From NCBI RefSeq assembly GCF_000820505.1, contig NZ_JWJD01000001.1:131094-195093 (forward strand): DNA of 64,000 bases. The letters are read 5' to 3'. Each line of letters begins with the position of its first letter. The first letter of the stretch is position 1. Positions 34,548-44,697 of the stretch are shown piece after piece. Under the pieces are notes generated by a model. That model was not told the DNA's origin, searched no databases, and saw only the letters and a program-made list of their open reading frames with translations. This DNA is from Geoalkalibacter ferrihydriticus DSM 17813 (GTDB lineage: Bacteria; Desulfobacterota; Desulfuromonadia; Desulfuromonadales; Geoalkalibacteraceae). Both the position numbers and the translations under genes were made by a program.

Positions 34548-36305
34548 TTATCTTTCCAGCGTCTTCATGCGAAAACCCATGGGTTGAACCTCTTCGGGAT
34601 CGATCTGTACGTCGAGAACAGTCGGACCGGATCGGCGGCAAAGTGCATCGAAATCGAGGTTGTCGAAATCCTCCATGGTGTGGATGTTGAGGCCAACAGC
34701 CCCCATGGCGCGGGCCATCTGTGCGAAATCCACCGGCGGCAACTCGAAACCCACGGGTTCGGCCCCTCCTAGACGTTGTCCGTGCTTGATCGTCCCCAGA
34801 GCTTGATCGTTAAGCACGACATAGATAACGGGCAATTTTTCCATCACTGCAACGGTTAGTTCCTGGCCACTCATCAGCCAACTACCGTCTCCAGTAAGGC
34901 AGACCACAGGTTCGGTCGGACAACCAACCGCGGTGCCGACGGCCGCCCCTATGCCCCAACCCATTGCGCCGAAACCCATTGCGATACGGTAAAGCCCTTG
35001 GCTTTTAGGCAGAAGATAGTGCATCGACCAGGCCCAGCAACTGCCCGCATCGATGATGAATCGTGTAGAGGCGGGAAATCTGATCGGCAAATCACGCATT
35101 AGCCGCTGTGGCTTGATAGGGACGGCATCGGAATGAAATTTTTCTGGTTCGTTGAGGGTCAAGTGATGAGGGGCACAGCGGGCATACACGAGGCGAAACC
35201 GCTGACGATGTTCTTTTTGCAGGCGCTCATTGAGGGCGCGAAAGATAGTATCAATGGTGCCGCAGACATGCAGGTGCGCAAGAGGCGCAAGATAGAAGTT
35301 TTCGGCAGTCACATCGATCTGGATCAGTTTTTCCTGAAATGCTTTGCTTTTCCCGAGTTTGCCGAAGGCCAACTCATCCATGCGCGTTCCGACTGCCAGG
35401 ATCAGATCCACCTCTGCGCAATTGATGGTCCGGGCGGCACTTTCGTGGCCTCCGAAGCCGAGCACGCCGTGATACCGGGGGTGGTCATGGTCTGCCCAGC
35501 GCTTGCCCGCGGGCCCGCTGACGATATGGGCATTCGTGGCTTCGGCAAAGTCCGTAATGGGAGACATGGCGCCGCCGCAATCCTCACCGAGCACCAATAC
35601 AATGCGCGAACTTTTTGCAACGGCATCGTAAAGAGCATCGATCGCCTGCTGATTGGTCATGTCGTGACTATTGAACAGGCTTTTGAACAAAGGGGTATAG
35701 GCATCAGCGCGCAGGCGCCGGGGTGAGGCCAATACATCCATGGGAATACTCAGATGGGCAGGCCCGGCGGGTGGACCCTGGGTCGCGAGGATGGCGGAGA
35801 GAAGTTTGCCTTCGAGTTGTCCGCGATGCGACACCAGGCTGCTGAAACGGGTGCATGATTGAAACATGGCCACTGTATTGACCGCCGTGCAGGAGGATTC
35901 CTGCAAAGTTCTTTTGCCGAATTGGGGCAGGGCGGTCTGGGCGGTCAGAACCAGCATCGGAATGTTGTCGGAATAGGCCGAAGCCACCCCGGTGATGAGG
36001 TTGGTCGCACCCGGCCCGGTGGTGGCGCAGCACACCCCGAGTTTGCCTGTTTCACGGGCGTAGCCGTCGGCCATGAACGCCGCCCCCGCCTCATGGCGGG
36101 CGACGATGGTGCGCAACCCGCCGCGCCGAGCGCTGCGCGCCATGGCGTTGTAGAGGGGTTCGATGGCGCCGCCGGGAACTCCGAAAATATATTCGACCCC
36201 GATGCCTTCCAGATACTCAACGACCAGGTCGCCTAACTCGGGTTGTCTTGCAGGTTCTGTCACAGGTGGTGTGTCGACAATTTCTGATACCCTGAAGTCA
36301 CCCAT
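34548..36305 (-). CDS. Thiamine diphosphate-dependent enzyme, acetolactate synthase-like
   Basis: The 585-residue protein shows all three ThDP-enzyme domains. The PYR domain has the catalytic Glu in IVARHEAGAAFMADGYAR; the central domain runs about 210-350; and the PP domain has the cofactor motif GDGSW...VVLND. It resembles the catalytic subunit of acetolactate synthase or related carboligases (glyoxylate carboligase, sulfopyruvate decarboxylase). No regulatory ilvN is adjacent, so a role outside branched-chain amino acid synthesis is likely. A GGAG site precedes the ATG at 36305. It faces the citrate-synthase-like pair, which suggests shared carbon-carbon chemistry. Confidence 0.88.
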   Translation of the reverse strand: MGDFRVSEIVDTPPVTEPARQPELGDLVVEYLEGIGVEYIFGVPGGAIEPLYNAMARSARRGGLRTIVARHEAGAAFMADGYARETGKLGVCCATTGPGATNLITGVASAYSDNIPMLVLTAQTALPQFGKRTLQESSCTAVNTVAMFQSCTRFSSLVSHRGQLEGKLLSAILATQGPPAGPAHLSIPMDVLASPRRLRADAYTPLFKSLFNSHDMTNQQAIDALYDAVAKSSRIVLVLGEDCGGAMSPITDFAEATNAHIVSGPAGKRWADHDHPRYHGVLGFGGHESAARTINCAEVDLILAVGTRMDELAFGKLGKSKAFQEKLIQIDVTAENFYLAPLAHLHVCGTIDTIFRALNERLQKEHRQRFRLVYARCAPHHLTLNEPEKFHSDAVPIKPQRLMRDLPIRFPASTRFIIDAGSCWAWSMHYLLPKSQGLYRIAMGFGAMGWGIGAAVGTAVGCPTEPVVCLTGDGSWLMSGQELTVAVMEKLPVIYVVLNDQALGTIKHGQRLGGAEPVGFELPPVDFAQMARAMGAVGLNIHTMEDFDNLDFDALCRRSGPTVLDVQIDPEEVQPMGFRMKTLER

Positions 36306-36480
36306 AAAATTCTCCTCGATGTAATGACCATCAGCAACGGTAACTGTTCAGCAGGCACCGTGGAGCGCGGCGGCATCGCGTGCGGCAAAAACTCGCCTGC
36401 GGCTCAGACATTTGCCGCAACACTTTCGGACGTTGCAGTTGAACAGTTCCTGAATAATTTCCGACTTGCCGAGCGGGGTC

Positions 36481-38943
36481 CTAGGTTAGTCCGAGAGCAT
36501 CCACCGGCAGGGGGCGGCCGATGTGATGGCCTTGTGCGTAATCAATACCCAATTTGGTCACAAGATCCAGCACCACCTGGTTGTGAACGAATTCGGCGAT
36601 GGTTTTTTTGCCCAGGGTGGCGGCCACTTCACAGATGGAGCGCACCAGAACCTGGTCAATGGGATCGCGGTCGAGATTCCTGATAAAACTGCCGTCGACT
36701 TTAACGTAATCGGCGGGAAACTGCTTGAGGAAACCGAAGGTGCTGAAACCTGTGCCGAAATCATCCAGGGCGAATGCGCACCCCAGATCGTTGAGTTGAG
36801 TCATCATGTGCTGCGCACCGCTGATGTTGCTGATGCTGGCGCTTTCCGTCAGCTCAAACATCAGGCGGCGTGGTTCGACGCCGTGCCGGTGCAATTGCTC
36901 CTCTACCAGGGGCACCAGATCCAAATCGCTGAAAGCTTGCGCCGAGAGATTGACGGCGATGCGCCGCAATCCGGGGTAGTTCTTGAGGTGGTCGACGGCT
37001 TGTCGGATAACCTGGTGGTCGAGCAAGGTCATTTCGCCGGCGCTCTCGAGGGCTGGAATAAATTCACCGGGAGAAACGATGCCGCGCTCGGGCAGATCGA
37101 GGCGCACCAGAGCTTCGTAATGGACAATTTCACCGCTGGCGATATGCATGATGGGCTGAAAATACAGCAGCAGGCGATTATCCTCGATGGCGCGACGAAG
37201 ATGCCGGACCCAGTTGAGCCTGGCACGCAAGGCGTCATTCTCCCGGTCTGCGGGGTCATAAATCTGGATGCGATTGCGGCCCCGCCGTTTTGCCGCATAA
37301 AGAGCGATGTCGGCTTGCTTGAGGTATTCTTCGGCGCTACCGGCGCTGCCGTCAATTTCACTGACGCCGACGCTGCAACTGAGTTCCAGGGATTGCCGCG
37401 CGTCCATTTGCAGCGAATGACCTTGAATGATCTGAGACATCTCGTTGGCCACTTGGCAAGCCTGTGTTAAATCGGCGTCGGGAATGAGAATGGCGAATTC
37501 GTCGCCGCCCAAGCGGCACAAAACGTCGGATCGGCGCAGTCGTGATTTCATCAACTCGGCAATTTCACGCAGGATGGCATCGCCGCGTTGGTGGCCGAAA
37601 TTGTCGTTGATGACTTTGAAATGATCAATGTCCAGATACAGCAAGGCATGGCTGGCTTTGCCCCGGGCGCTGACCGCGGCCATACGACGCAGGGAGCCAT
37701 TGAAGTAGTGGCGATTGTAAAGGCCGGTGACGCGATCATGCATGTTGAGAAAATCGAGTTGTTTCTGGGTTTTCTTGCGCTCGGAAATGTCGTCCAGGCA
37801 GCCGAAAATAGTGCGTCGGCCGCCTGGAGATACCATGGAATTGAGTCTGAACTCGACCCAGAGCACGGCACCCTGTTTGTCGAGCAGGCGCATCTCACCC
37901 TGAAGTTCGTGCAATTTGGCTGACAAAAGCGGTCGCAGACCGTCACCGTCGGGCAGCAGAAAAGAGGCGAGGGGCTTGTTCAGTGACTCGTCCAACGAGA
38001 AACCGGTAAGTTCGGTCCATGCCTGATTGAGAAAGGCAATTTCTCCATCATGATCGAGTTCGACCACGACCGTGCGCAGATTGTCCAGCAGACGCTGATG
38101 GGTTTGTGAAACCTGGTGAAAGGCTTCCGTGCGCTCCTTAACCTCGCGGACACGCGCGGCAAATTGCGCGTTGCTCACCAGATAATCTTCACGCCGCACA
38201 GCCAGTTCACACACGCGGCGCAACTGATCGGCCCTGAATGGCTTGGCGATGAAATCTGCGGCACCCTGATGCATGAGCTTTTCGGCCAGCTCGACACTGC
38301 TGAAGGCGGTCATGACGACCACCGGCTGGGCGTTGTCGAGTTTGAGGATTTCGGCAAGAACCTCTGGCCCGGACATCTCGGGAAGCATGGTATCGAGCAG
38401 CACAAGATCATGACGACGGGCGGTCCAGGCGGCTAGGCCAGAAGGGCCGTCCACAGCGATTTCGACGTCGAAACGGTGACTCAGTACGCGCTGGGCGATT
38501 TGCGCCGTATCGGGCGTGTCCTCCACGACCAGTACCGTTGGATTACGAAAGGCTTCCGTCGGGGTGTTCAGGCAGTTTTGCACCACCTGTGGCAGACGTT
38601 GATAATGTTCCAGGGCAACCAGCGCGTTCACGCCGAATTCGCGGGCGGTGGTTTCTGCAATGCGTTCACACCAGGTTTTGGCAACGACGATGATGGGGAT
38701 ATCACTTTTGCATCTGAAGACACCGCTGCGAATCAGGCGCGCCAACCGCCAGCCGTCGAGGCTGGGTACTTCGATGTCGGTAATCAGCAGATCAACAGGG
38801 GTCGTGCGAAGCATCTGTGAGGCGCTCAGTCCACACTGGCCTTCAGAGATATGCGTATATCCCGCTTCTTCCAGTAACCTGCGCAACATGCAGCGGATTT
38901 CCGCGGCGCTGTTGACCAAAAGGATATGGGAATTTGTGGGCAT
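36481..38943 (-). CDS. Double receiver-PAS-GGDEF-EAL cyclic-di-GMP protein
   Basis: The 820-residue soluble protein has two receiver domains. The first (about 5-125) has LLITDIEVPSLDG; the second (about 140-255) has LVLLDTMLPEMSG. A PAS module follows (about 280-400), then GGDEF (about 415-570; RLGGDEFAIL intact, with an RRSD inhibitory site five residues before it) and EAL (about 580-815; YEALVRLD, with ELTESASI and DDFGTGFS present). Both enzymatic halves look intact, so it could make and degrade cyclic-di-GMP under phosphorylation control. No kinase is adjacent. Confidence 0.93.
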   Translation of the reverse strand: MPTNSHILLVNSAAEIRCMLRRLLEEAGYTHISEGQCGLSASQMLRTTPVDLLITDIEVPSLDGWRLARLIRSGVFRCKSDIPIIVVAKTWCERIAETTAREFGVNALVALEHYQRLPQVVQNCLNTPTEAFRNPTVLVVEDTPDTAQIAQRVLSHRFDVEIAVDGPSGLAAWTARRHDLVLLDTMLPEMSGPEVLAEILKLDNAQPVVVMTAFSSVELAEKLMHQGAADFIAKPFRADQLRRVCELAVRREDYLVSNAQFAARVREVKERTEAFHQVSQTHQRLLDNLRTVVVELDHDGEIAFLNQAWTELTGFSLDESLNKPLASFLLPDGDGLRPLLSAKLHELQGEMRLLDKQGAVLWVEFRLNSMVSPGGRRTIFGCLDDISERKKTQKQLDFLNMHDRVTGLYNRHYFNGSLRRMAAVSARGKASHALLYLDIDHFKVINDNFGHQRGDAILREIAELMKSRLRRSDVLCRLGGDEFAILIPDADLTQACQVANEMSQIIQGHSLQMDARQSLELSCSVGVSEIDGSAGSAEEYLKQADIALYAAKRRGRNRIQIYDPADRENDALRARLNWVRHLRRAIEDNRLLLYFQPIMHIASGEIVHYEALVRLDLPERGIVSPGEFIPALESAGEMTLLDHQVIRQAVDHLKNYPGLRRIAVNLSAQAFSDLDLVPLVEEQLHRHGVEPRRLMFELTESASISNISGAQHMMTQLNDLGCAFALDDFGTGFSTFGFLKQFPADYVKVDGSFIRNLDRDPIDQVLVRSICEVAATLGKKTIAEFVHNQVVLDLVTKLGIDYAQGHHIGRPLPVDALGLT

Positions 38944-39031
38944 TGCAGAACTTCCGGAAAATTTTTCTCAATGATTTCATCATTAAAAGCATGAGGTGAG
39001 ATTAAAAAATAGCTTTTATGAATCAGGCCTG

Positions 39032-39244
39032 TCAACCGCAAAAAAATAAATCCGGAGTTCTTTCGCTCAGGTGCGGTCGAGGCGCCGTAGTCCTGACTTT
39101 TTTGCTGCTTGCAGAGCGGCGCGGACACAGCGTGCAGTTTTCCAGCAGCTGCCGCGCACGGCGTGCGCGCTCGGCCAAAGCACCGTTCTGAAACAGGCGC
39201 AGATAGGCGGGCGTAAAGCCCTGCGTATCTGAGTTCATGGTCAA
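39032..39244 (-). pseudogene. N-terminal remnant of a PflA-like radical SAM protein
   Basis: The 70-codon frame starts by ATGA overlap with the stop of the radical SAM gene before it. Its first 43 residues (TPAYLRLFQNGALAERARRA, then LLENCTLCPRR) match the N-terminus of a widespread radical SAM family related to pyruvate formate-lyase activating enzyme. At that point full members continue with CxVNR and a further 250 residues. Here the match ends and unrelated residues run to a stop. I found no continuation in the other frames. It is a truncated gene rather than a functional small protein. Confidence 0.55.
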
Positions 39245-40131
39245 TAGTAGGCCTCGCCGTAGTCCGGAATTTCCTCAAACCAGCTTGGCTGACGGCGCGC
39301 CTGGAGCAGTGCCATTTCAGCCTGGGCGATGATTTTATCGCGATCCTTGGGATAGCTACCGGCAAGGTTGAGGTTGTTGGAGATGTGATTGGAGCGCAGG
39401 ATGGTGCGGCGCGGCTGCAGTTGCCTCACCAGAGTCAGCGCCTCCTGAATGATTTGCCCGTTGCTCAGGGGGCGAATGGCGGAGAAGTACGTGTCGTTGT
39501 GACGGCGGAACATGGTCAGCAGTGAAAAATATTCGGGAGATAGGGCGTTGATCCAATTGGCAGTGGCCAAGGCGTGCTCTGCGCTGCGTTCCTGTCCGGC
39601 GAGACCGAGAATGGCCGTCACCGATAGTTTTATCCCTGCTGCTTGCGCCTTGCGACATAATGCGAGCATCTCCTGGGCCGAAAAGCCCTTGCGGGCCAGT
39701 TGCAGTGTCGGGTCGTCACCGCTTTCCAGGCCGAAATAGAGAATGCGCACCTTTTTTTCCCTTAACTGCTCAAGATCATCCTGGGTTTTGGTCGTCAGGC
39801 TGTTAGGGGAGGCGTAAATTCCCACCCGGGTCAGATGGGGCAGAGTCGCGGCCAATTCATCGAGGATGGCAACCAGGTCGGCCTGGGGCGCAACCAGCGC
39901 ATCACCGTCGGCAAGAAACACCCGCTGAATATCTTCCCGATGATGCCGGGGGATGGATCTGATCTCCGCAAGGGTTTCGGCGACAGGCCGTACCCGAAAG
40001 CGCTTCATCTTGTACATGCCGCAAAATCCGCAACTGTTCTGAGAACACCCGATGGTGGCCTGCAAAATCAATGAGCGAGCTTCAGACGGTGGGCGAAAAA
40101 CGGGTTCTTCGTAATCGAAATAGTAATACAT
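39241..40131 (-). CDS. Radical SAM protein
   Basis: From the ATG at 40131 (GGAGT upstream) the protein has 296 residues. A 4Fe-4S/SAM motif, CSQNSCGFC (C-x4-C-x2-C in place of the standard C-x3-C-x2-C), lies near residue 28, followed by MYKMKRFRVRPV. LADGDALV and YFGLESGDD correspond to later strands of the radical SAM barrel. It uses SAM cleavage for a radical reaction on an unknown substrate; the family is related to coproporphyrinogen/oxidoreductase-like members. The open frame extends 43 codons upstream without family likeness. It overlaps the truncated radical SAM gene downstream by 4 bp. Confidence 0.85.
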   Translation of the reverse strand: MYYYFDYEEPVFRPPSEARSLILQATIGCSQNSCGFCGMYKMKRFRVRPVAETLAEIRSIPRHHREDIQRVFLADGDALVAPQADLVAILDELAATLPHLTRVGIYASPNSLTTKTQDDLEQLREKKVRILYFGLESGDDPTLQLARKGFSAQEMLALCRKAQAAGIKLSVTAILGLAGQERSAEHALATANWINALSPEYFSLLTMFRRHNDTYFSAIRPLSNGQIIQEALTLVRQLQPRRTILRSNHISNNLNLAGSYPKDRDKIIAQAEMALLQARRQPSWFEEIPDYGEAYY

Positions 40132-40264
40132 GGGACTCCGTGGTTGTTGTCGACAAAAATCGAAAAAAAAATGTACCTGTTCAGCTGCAATGTTGAGTGG
40201 CGCCGCAGGCTGAACGGTTACAAAAAGTATGTCCAGTTCCAGTGTCTTGCGCGCCCTCAAGTTT

Positions 40265-41083
40265 TTATTGGGGCAGGTTGGTCACCGCCTCGCGAATCTC
40301 ACGCAGTTTTGCCTTGATGATCCGAGCGTTGTCCGGACCGATGCGAATCATGAGCTTCTGTCCCGCCGAGAGTGCTTCGAGTTCCGGGTCGACGAAGCGG
40401 TAACGGACCACGTGTTGTGCGACCCGTACAGGCTCGGTGACCTGGGGGGTGGCCAGTAGATGATCAATCACCGCGACCAGTCGATCGTTGAAATATCCCG
40501 TGGGATGACCCAATTGGCGGTACGCCTGCTGAAACAAAGGATAGAGACGCACATAGACGGCCACCGCCCGGCGAGTGTCGACGGCATCCACAAGTCTGAC
40601 GAAGGTGCCGTAGCGGCGCTGATTCTGGGGGCTGATGACCTGCTCACCTTCAGGGCCTTCGACCATGAAAGAGCCGGGGGTGGGTTTGGTGGGCAGAAGC
40701 CGCACCGGTAGATCTTTTTGCGGCAAAGTATCGATTGTAACCGTGATGCGCTGAATGATGTTGTTGAGTACAAAAAGCTCACTCAACTCCTGCCCGGGGA
40801 AAAAACTGGCGAGGTGGTCCTGCATTTCCGCATCGCTTTCATTCAGGGTGGGCAGCGGCCGAATGGGTTCGACGGGCTCCGGGGTGGCCTCCTCCACAAC
40901 CGGCGGAGGCACTTCCGGAACCGGATAACGCATGGCGGGCTCTTCGCGCGTTGGAAGTGGCTGGGTCGGTGTTTCCACCAGGGGTTGCGGCTCAGGATCA
41001 CGATGCCGGGTGCCTTGCCAATAGAAAAACCCGGCAACTCCGACGAGAACCACAACGACCAGTGCGATCAATGTTTTTTGCAT
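40265..41083 (-). CDS. DUF3014 family membrane-anchored protein
   Basis: The 272-residue protein has one N-terminal transmembrane anchor (LIALVVVVLVGVAGFFYW), a Pro/Glu-rich linker (about 30-80) and a C-terminal domain with the DUF3014 pattern. The pattern is LFVLNNIIQRITVTIDTLPQ, then RRYGTFVRLVDAVD and VYVRLYPLFQQAYRQLG. The globular part should face the periplasm. The family is typical of Proteobacteria; its function is not known. It appears to be a single gene. Confidence 0.85.
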   Translation of the reverse strand: MQKTLIALVVVVLVGVAGFFYWQGTRHRDPEPQPLVETPTQPLPTREEPAMRYPVPEVPPPVVEEATPEPVEPIRPLPTLNESDAEMQDHLASFFPGQELSELFVLNNIIQRITVTIDTLPQKDLPVRLLPTKPTPGSFMVEGPEGEQVISPQNQRRYGTFVRLVDAVDTRRAVAVYVRLYPLFQQAYRQLGHPTGYFNDRLVAVIDHLLATPQVTEPVRVAQHVVRYRFVDPELEALSAGQKLMIRIGPDNARIIKAKLREIREAVTNLPQ

Positions 41084-41349
41084 GGCTTTTTCCTTAGGGT
41101 GCTTGGTTGTGGAGTTTTATTTTTGTCCTCCGGATTGTCGTTGCTCAATCGATAAAAGGGGATAGTCTCTCAAAAACCCGGCGGTCGCTGAAAAAATTGA
41201 TATAAGAGTATCGAGAATCCTCTTATTGGCAACTCCTTGCGTGCAAACTCCGGACAGGCAAAATTCTGCCAAGGCTGCAGCGTCTGTCCTTGGCGATGGC
41301 AGCACTGATTTCCGTGCGATTGGAAAAATTCAAGCATGAGGTAAAAGTT

Positions 41350-43227
41350 ATGCCCGGCTCATTGAAGCTTTTGTTTGACCCTGCCAGAGAGCAGGAAGTG
41401 CATGAAAAACTTGCTCCCCTATTTGAAGCCCAGGAGGTTGAAATCCTCCCTTTTCTGCTCAAGGCGCTTCCTGAGTGGGGCGAAGACCAGAGGGTCGTCA
41501 CATATCTCAGCGACGAGGATATGTATGAGCTTGTGCCCCTGGCAGCCGAACGGGGCTGGTGCCTGGGCTTGCTTCCCCATCCGGACATGGAGCATGCCTT
41601 GGCCGGCTATGGCATTGCAAAGAAACTCGAAGATGCGGTTGCCGATATTCTGGCCGAGCCCAAGGAGCGGCGCGTTGACCTGTTGTTCTGCAATGGTCGT
41701 CCGGTATTCCACTCGGTGGTTTCCGGTCAGGTATTCGGTTTACGCCCAGCCGCCGATGTGGAGGGCCTGAGCGTGAGATTTTCCAGCTTTCTCAAACGCC
41801 TGAAGGGTCTTGGCAAGCTGCGCCCACAGCTTTTTCAGATACTGACTCAACAGGAAAAAAACCTCGAAACCGCGGCGCTGGGTGTCGTGGTGGTCGAGCA
41901 TGCGCGCAACTCGGTACTCTCGCGCAGTATCCTACCTGACACCAACATCAATGACGGCAAGCTGCATGCCCTGGTGCTGGCGCCGCGCAGCTTGATGGAG
42001 ATGCTGCGTTTTTTGGTCAACGCCTTGTTTTTGGGCGGTCGCCGAGGGGGGCGGCGGGCTCCTTTTATCGGCCATATTCGCACGGGATGGTTGAAAATAT
42101 CCAGCAATCAGCCTTTGGAGTATGTCCAGGACGGCGCCTGGCTGAGCAGCCAGGAGTTGGTCTTCGAGGTATCCTCCCGAGTGCTGCGCCTGATCCCCGG
42201 CCGCGACCTGGATATTGATGAAGGAGACATCTCGGATAAAGAGGTTTTCCGGATTCAGGCTCTTCCGGTCGGTGAAGCCTGCAAAGAATTGATGGCCAAG
42301 CCGCTGCCAATCATGTCCCATGCGGCAACCGAAGAGTTCCGTGATCTCTATGAACACCTCTGGGCGAACGCGCGAACGACGCCCCATTATCTCACCCTGA
42401 CGGTGCTTGCCGCCCTTTTGGCAACCGTCGGCCTGTTCGCCGATTCTTCGCCGGTTATTATCGGCGCGATGATTCTAGCCCCTACCATGGGTCCCATCAT
42501 TTCTCTTTCCATGGCCGTCGCCCGTCAGGACGCGGCGCTTCTTGGCAGTAGCCTGCGCACCCTGGGGCTTGGGATTGCGCTGGCATTGGGCTTTTCTGCC
42601 GTGGTCGGATGGCTGATGCCGCTGCGCGTGGTAACACCGGAAATCGCGGCGCGCCTGAGCCCGACCTTGCTGGACCTGGGCGTTGCGGTCATTTCGGGGA
42701 TCGCCGGTGCCTATGCCCATGCCCGGGAGGAAGTGGTCAAGAGCCTGGCGGGCGTGGCTATCGCCGTAGCCCTGGTGCCGCCCCTGGCGGTCGCGGGCAT
42801 CGGCATCGGCTGGATGAATTGGGAGGTTCTCTGGGGAGCTCTGCTGCTGTTTCTGACCAATCTCTCCGGTATTGTGTTGATGGGCACTCTAACTTTTCTG
42901 GTGTTGGGCTTCGCTCCCTTTCACCGCGCCAAACGTGGATTACTGTTATCCGTGCTGCTGGTTGGCCTGGTGTGCGTGCCGCTGGCGTTTGGTTTTGTAC
43001 GCATGCAGCAAGAGCAGGCCATCGTGCGCGCTCTGGAAGGCATGGAGGTGCATAATGTGGTCCTCCGTGATGTCGCGGTACGCAGGGGAGAGCCGATTTA
43101 TCTATCCATGCGCCTGCTGTCGGCGACATCCATCGACGATGTGGCACTTGACGAGATAAAAGCGGCGATTGAAGAGCGAATTGGTCGTAGCGCGGTGGTG
43201 GAGGCGGCTGTCGGGGTCAGACGGTGA
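41350..43227 (+). CDS. DAGK-like domain fused to a DUF389 membrane domain (TIGR00341 family)
   Basis: I prefer the ATG at 41350, which has a GAGG site 8 bases away; the frame could start at 41296. The 625-residue protein has an N-terminal soluble part (MPGSLKLLFDPA on) with a segment resembling diacylglycerol-kinase catalytic proteins (residues about 150-310). The DUF389 membrane part follows (about 340-560), with PVIIGAMILAPTMGPIISLSMA and VAIAVALVPPLAVAGIGIG marking its six or so transmembrane helices. Function is unknown; the fusion hints at lipid or nucleotide phosphorylation tied to a membrane channel-like unit. Confidence 0.85.
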   Translation: MPGSLKLLFDPAREQEVHEKLAPLFEAQEVEILPFLLKALPEWGEDQRVVTYLSDEDMYELVPLAAERGWCLGLLPHPDMEHALAGYGIAKKLEDAVADILAEPKERRVDLLFCNGRPVFHSVVSGQVFGLRPAADVEGLSVRFSSFLKRLKGLGKLRPQLFQILTQQEKNLETAALGVVVVEHARNSVLSRSILPDTNINDGKLHALVLAPRSLMEMLRFLVNALFLGGRRGGRRAPFIGHIRTGWLKISSNQPLEYVQDGAWLSSQELVFEVSSRVLRLIPGRDLDIDEGDISDKEVFRIQALPVGEACKELMAKPLPIMSHAATEEFRDLYEHLWANARTTPHYLTLTVLAALLATVGLFADSSPVIIGAMILAPTMGPIISLSMAVARQDAALLGSSLRTLGLGIALALGFSAVVGWLMPLRVVTPEIAARLSPTLLDLGVAVISGIAGAYAHAREEVVKSLAGVAIAVALVPPLAVAGIGIGWMNWEVLWGALLLFLTNLSGIVLMGTLTFLVLGFAPFHRAKRGLLLSVLLVGLVCVPLAFGFVRMQQEQAIVRALEGMEVHNVVLRDVAVRRGEPIYLSMRLLSATSIDDVALDEIKAAIEERIGRSAVVEAAVGVRR

Positions 43228-43237
43228 ACTTTCGGGG

Positions 43238-43278
43238 CGATGGCTGATGCCTGATAAATGTTCAGGCATCAGCCATCG
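43238..43278. terminator. Strong bidirectional terminator
   Basis: A perfect 17-bp inverted repeat (CGATGGCTGATGCCTGA and its complement) with a 7-nt loop lies between two converging genes, followed on the plus strand by GGTTTTCTATTTT. It ends the DUF389 gene and may also serve the sulfhydrylase gene, whose stop lies 7 bp to its right. Confidence 0.85.
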
Positions 43279-43284
43279 GGTTTT

Positions 43285-44649
<1,365 letters not shown>

Positions 44650-44697
44650 TCAAATCCGAAAAAAAGTTCAACATTTTTTTCATCTTCGAGAGAAACC

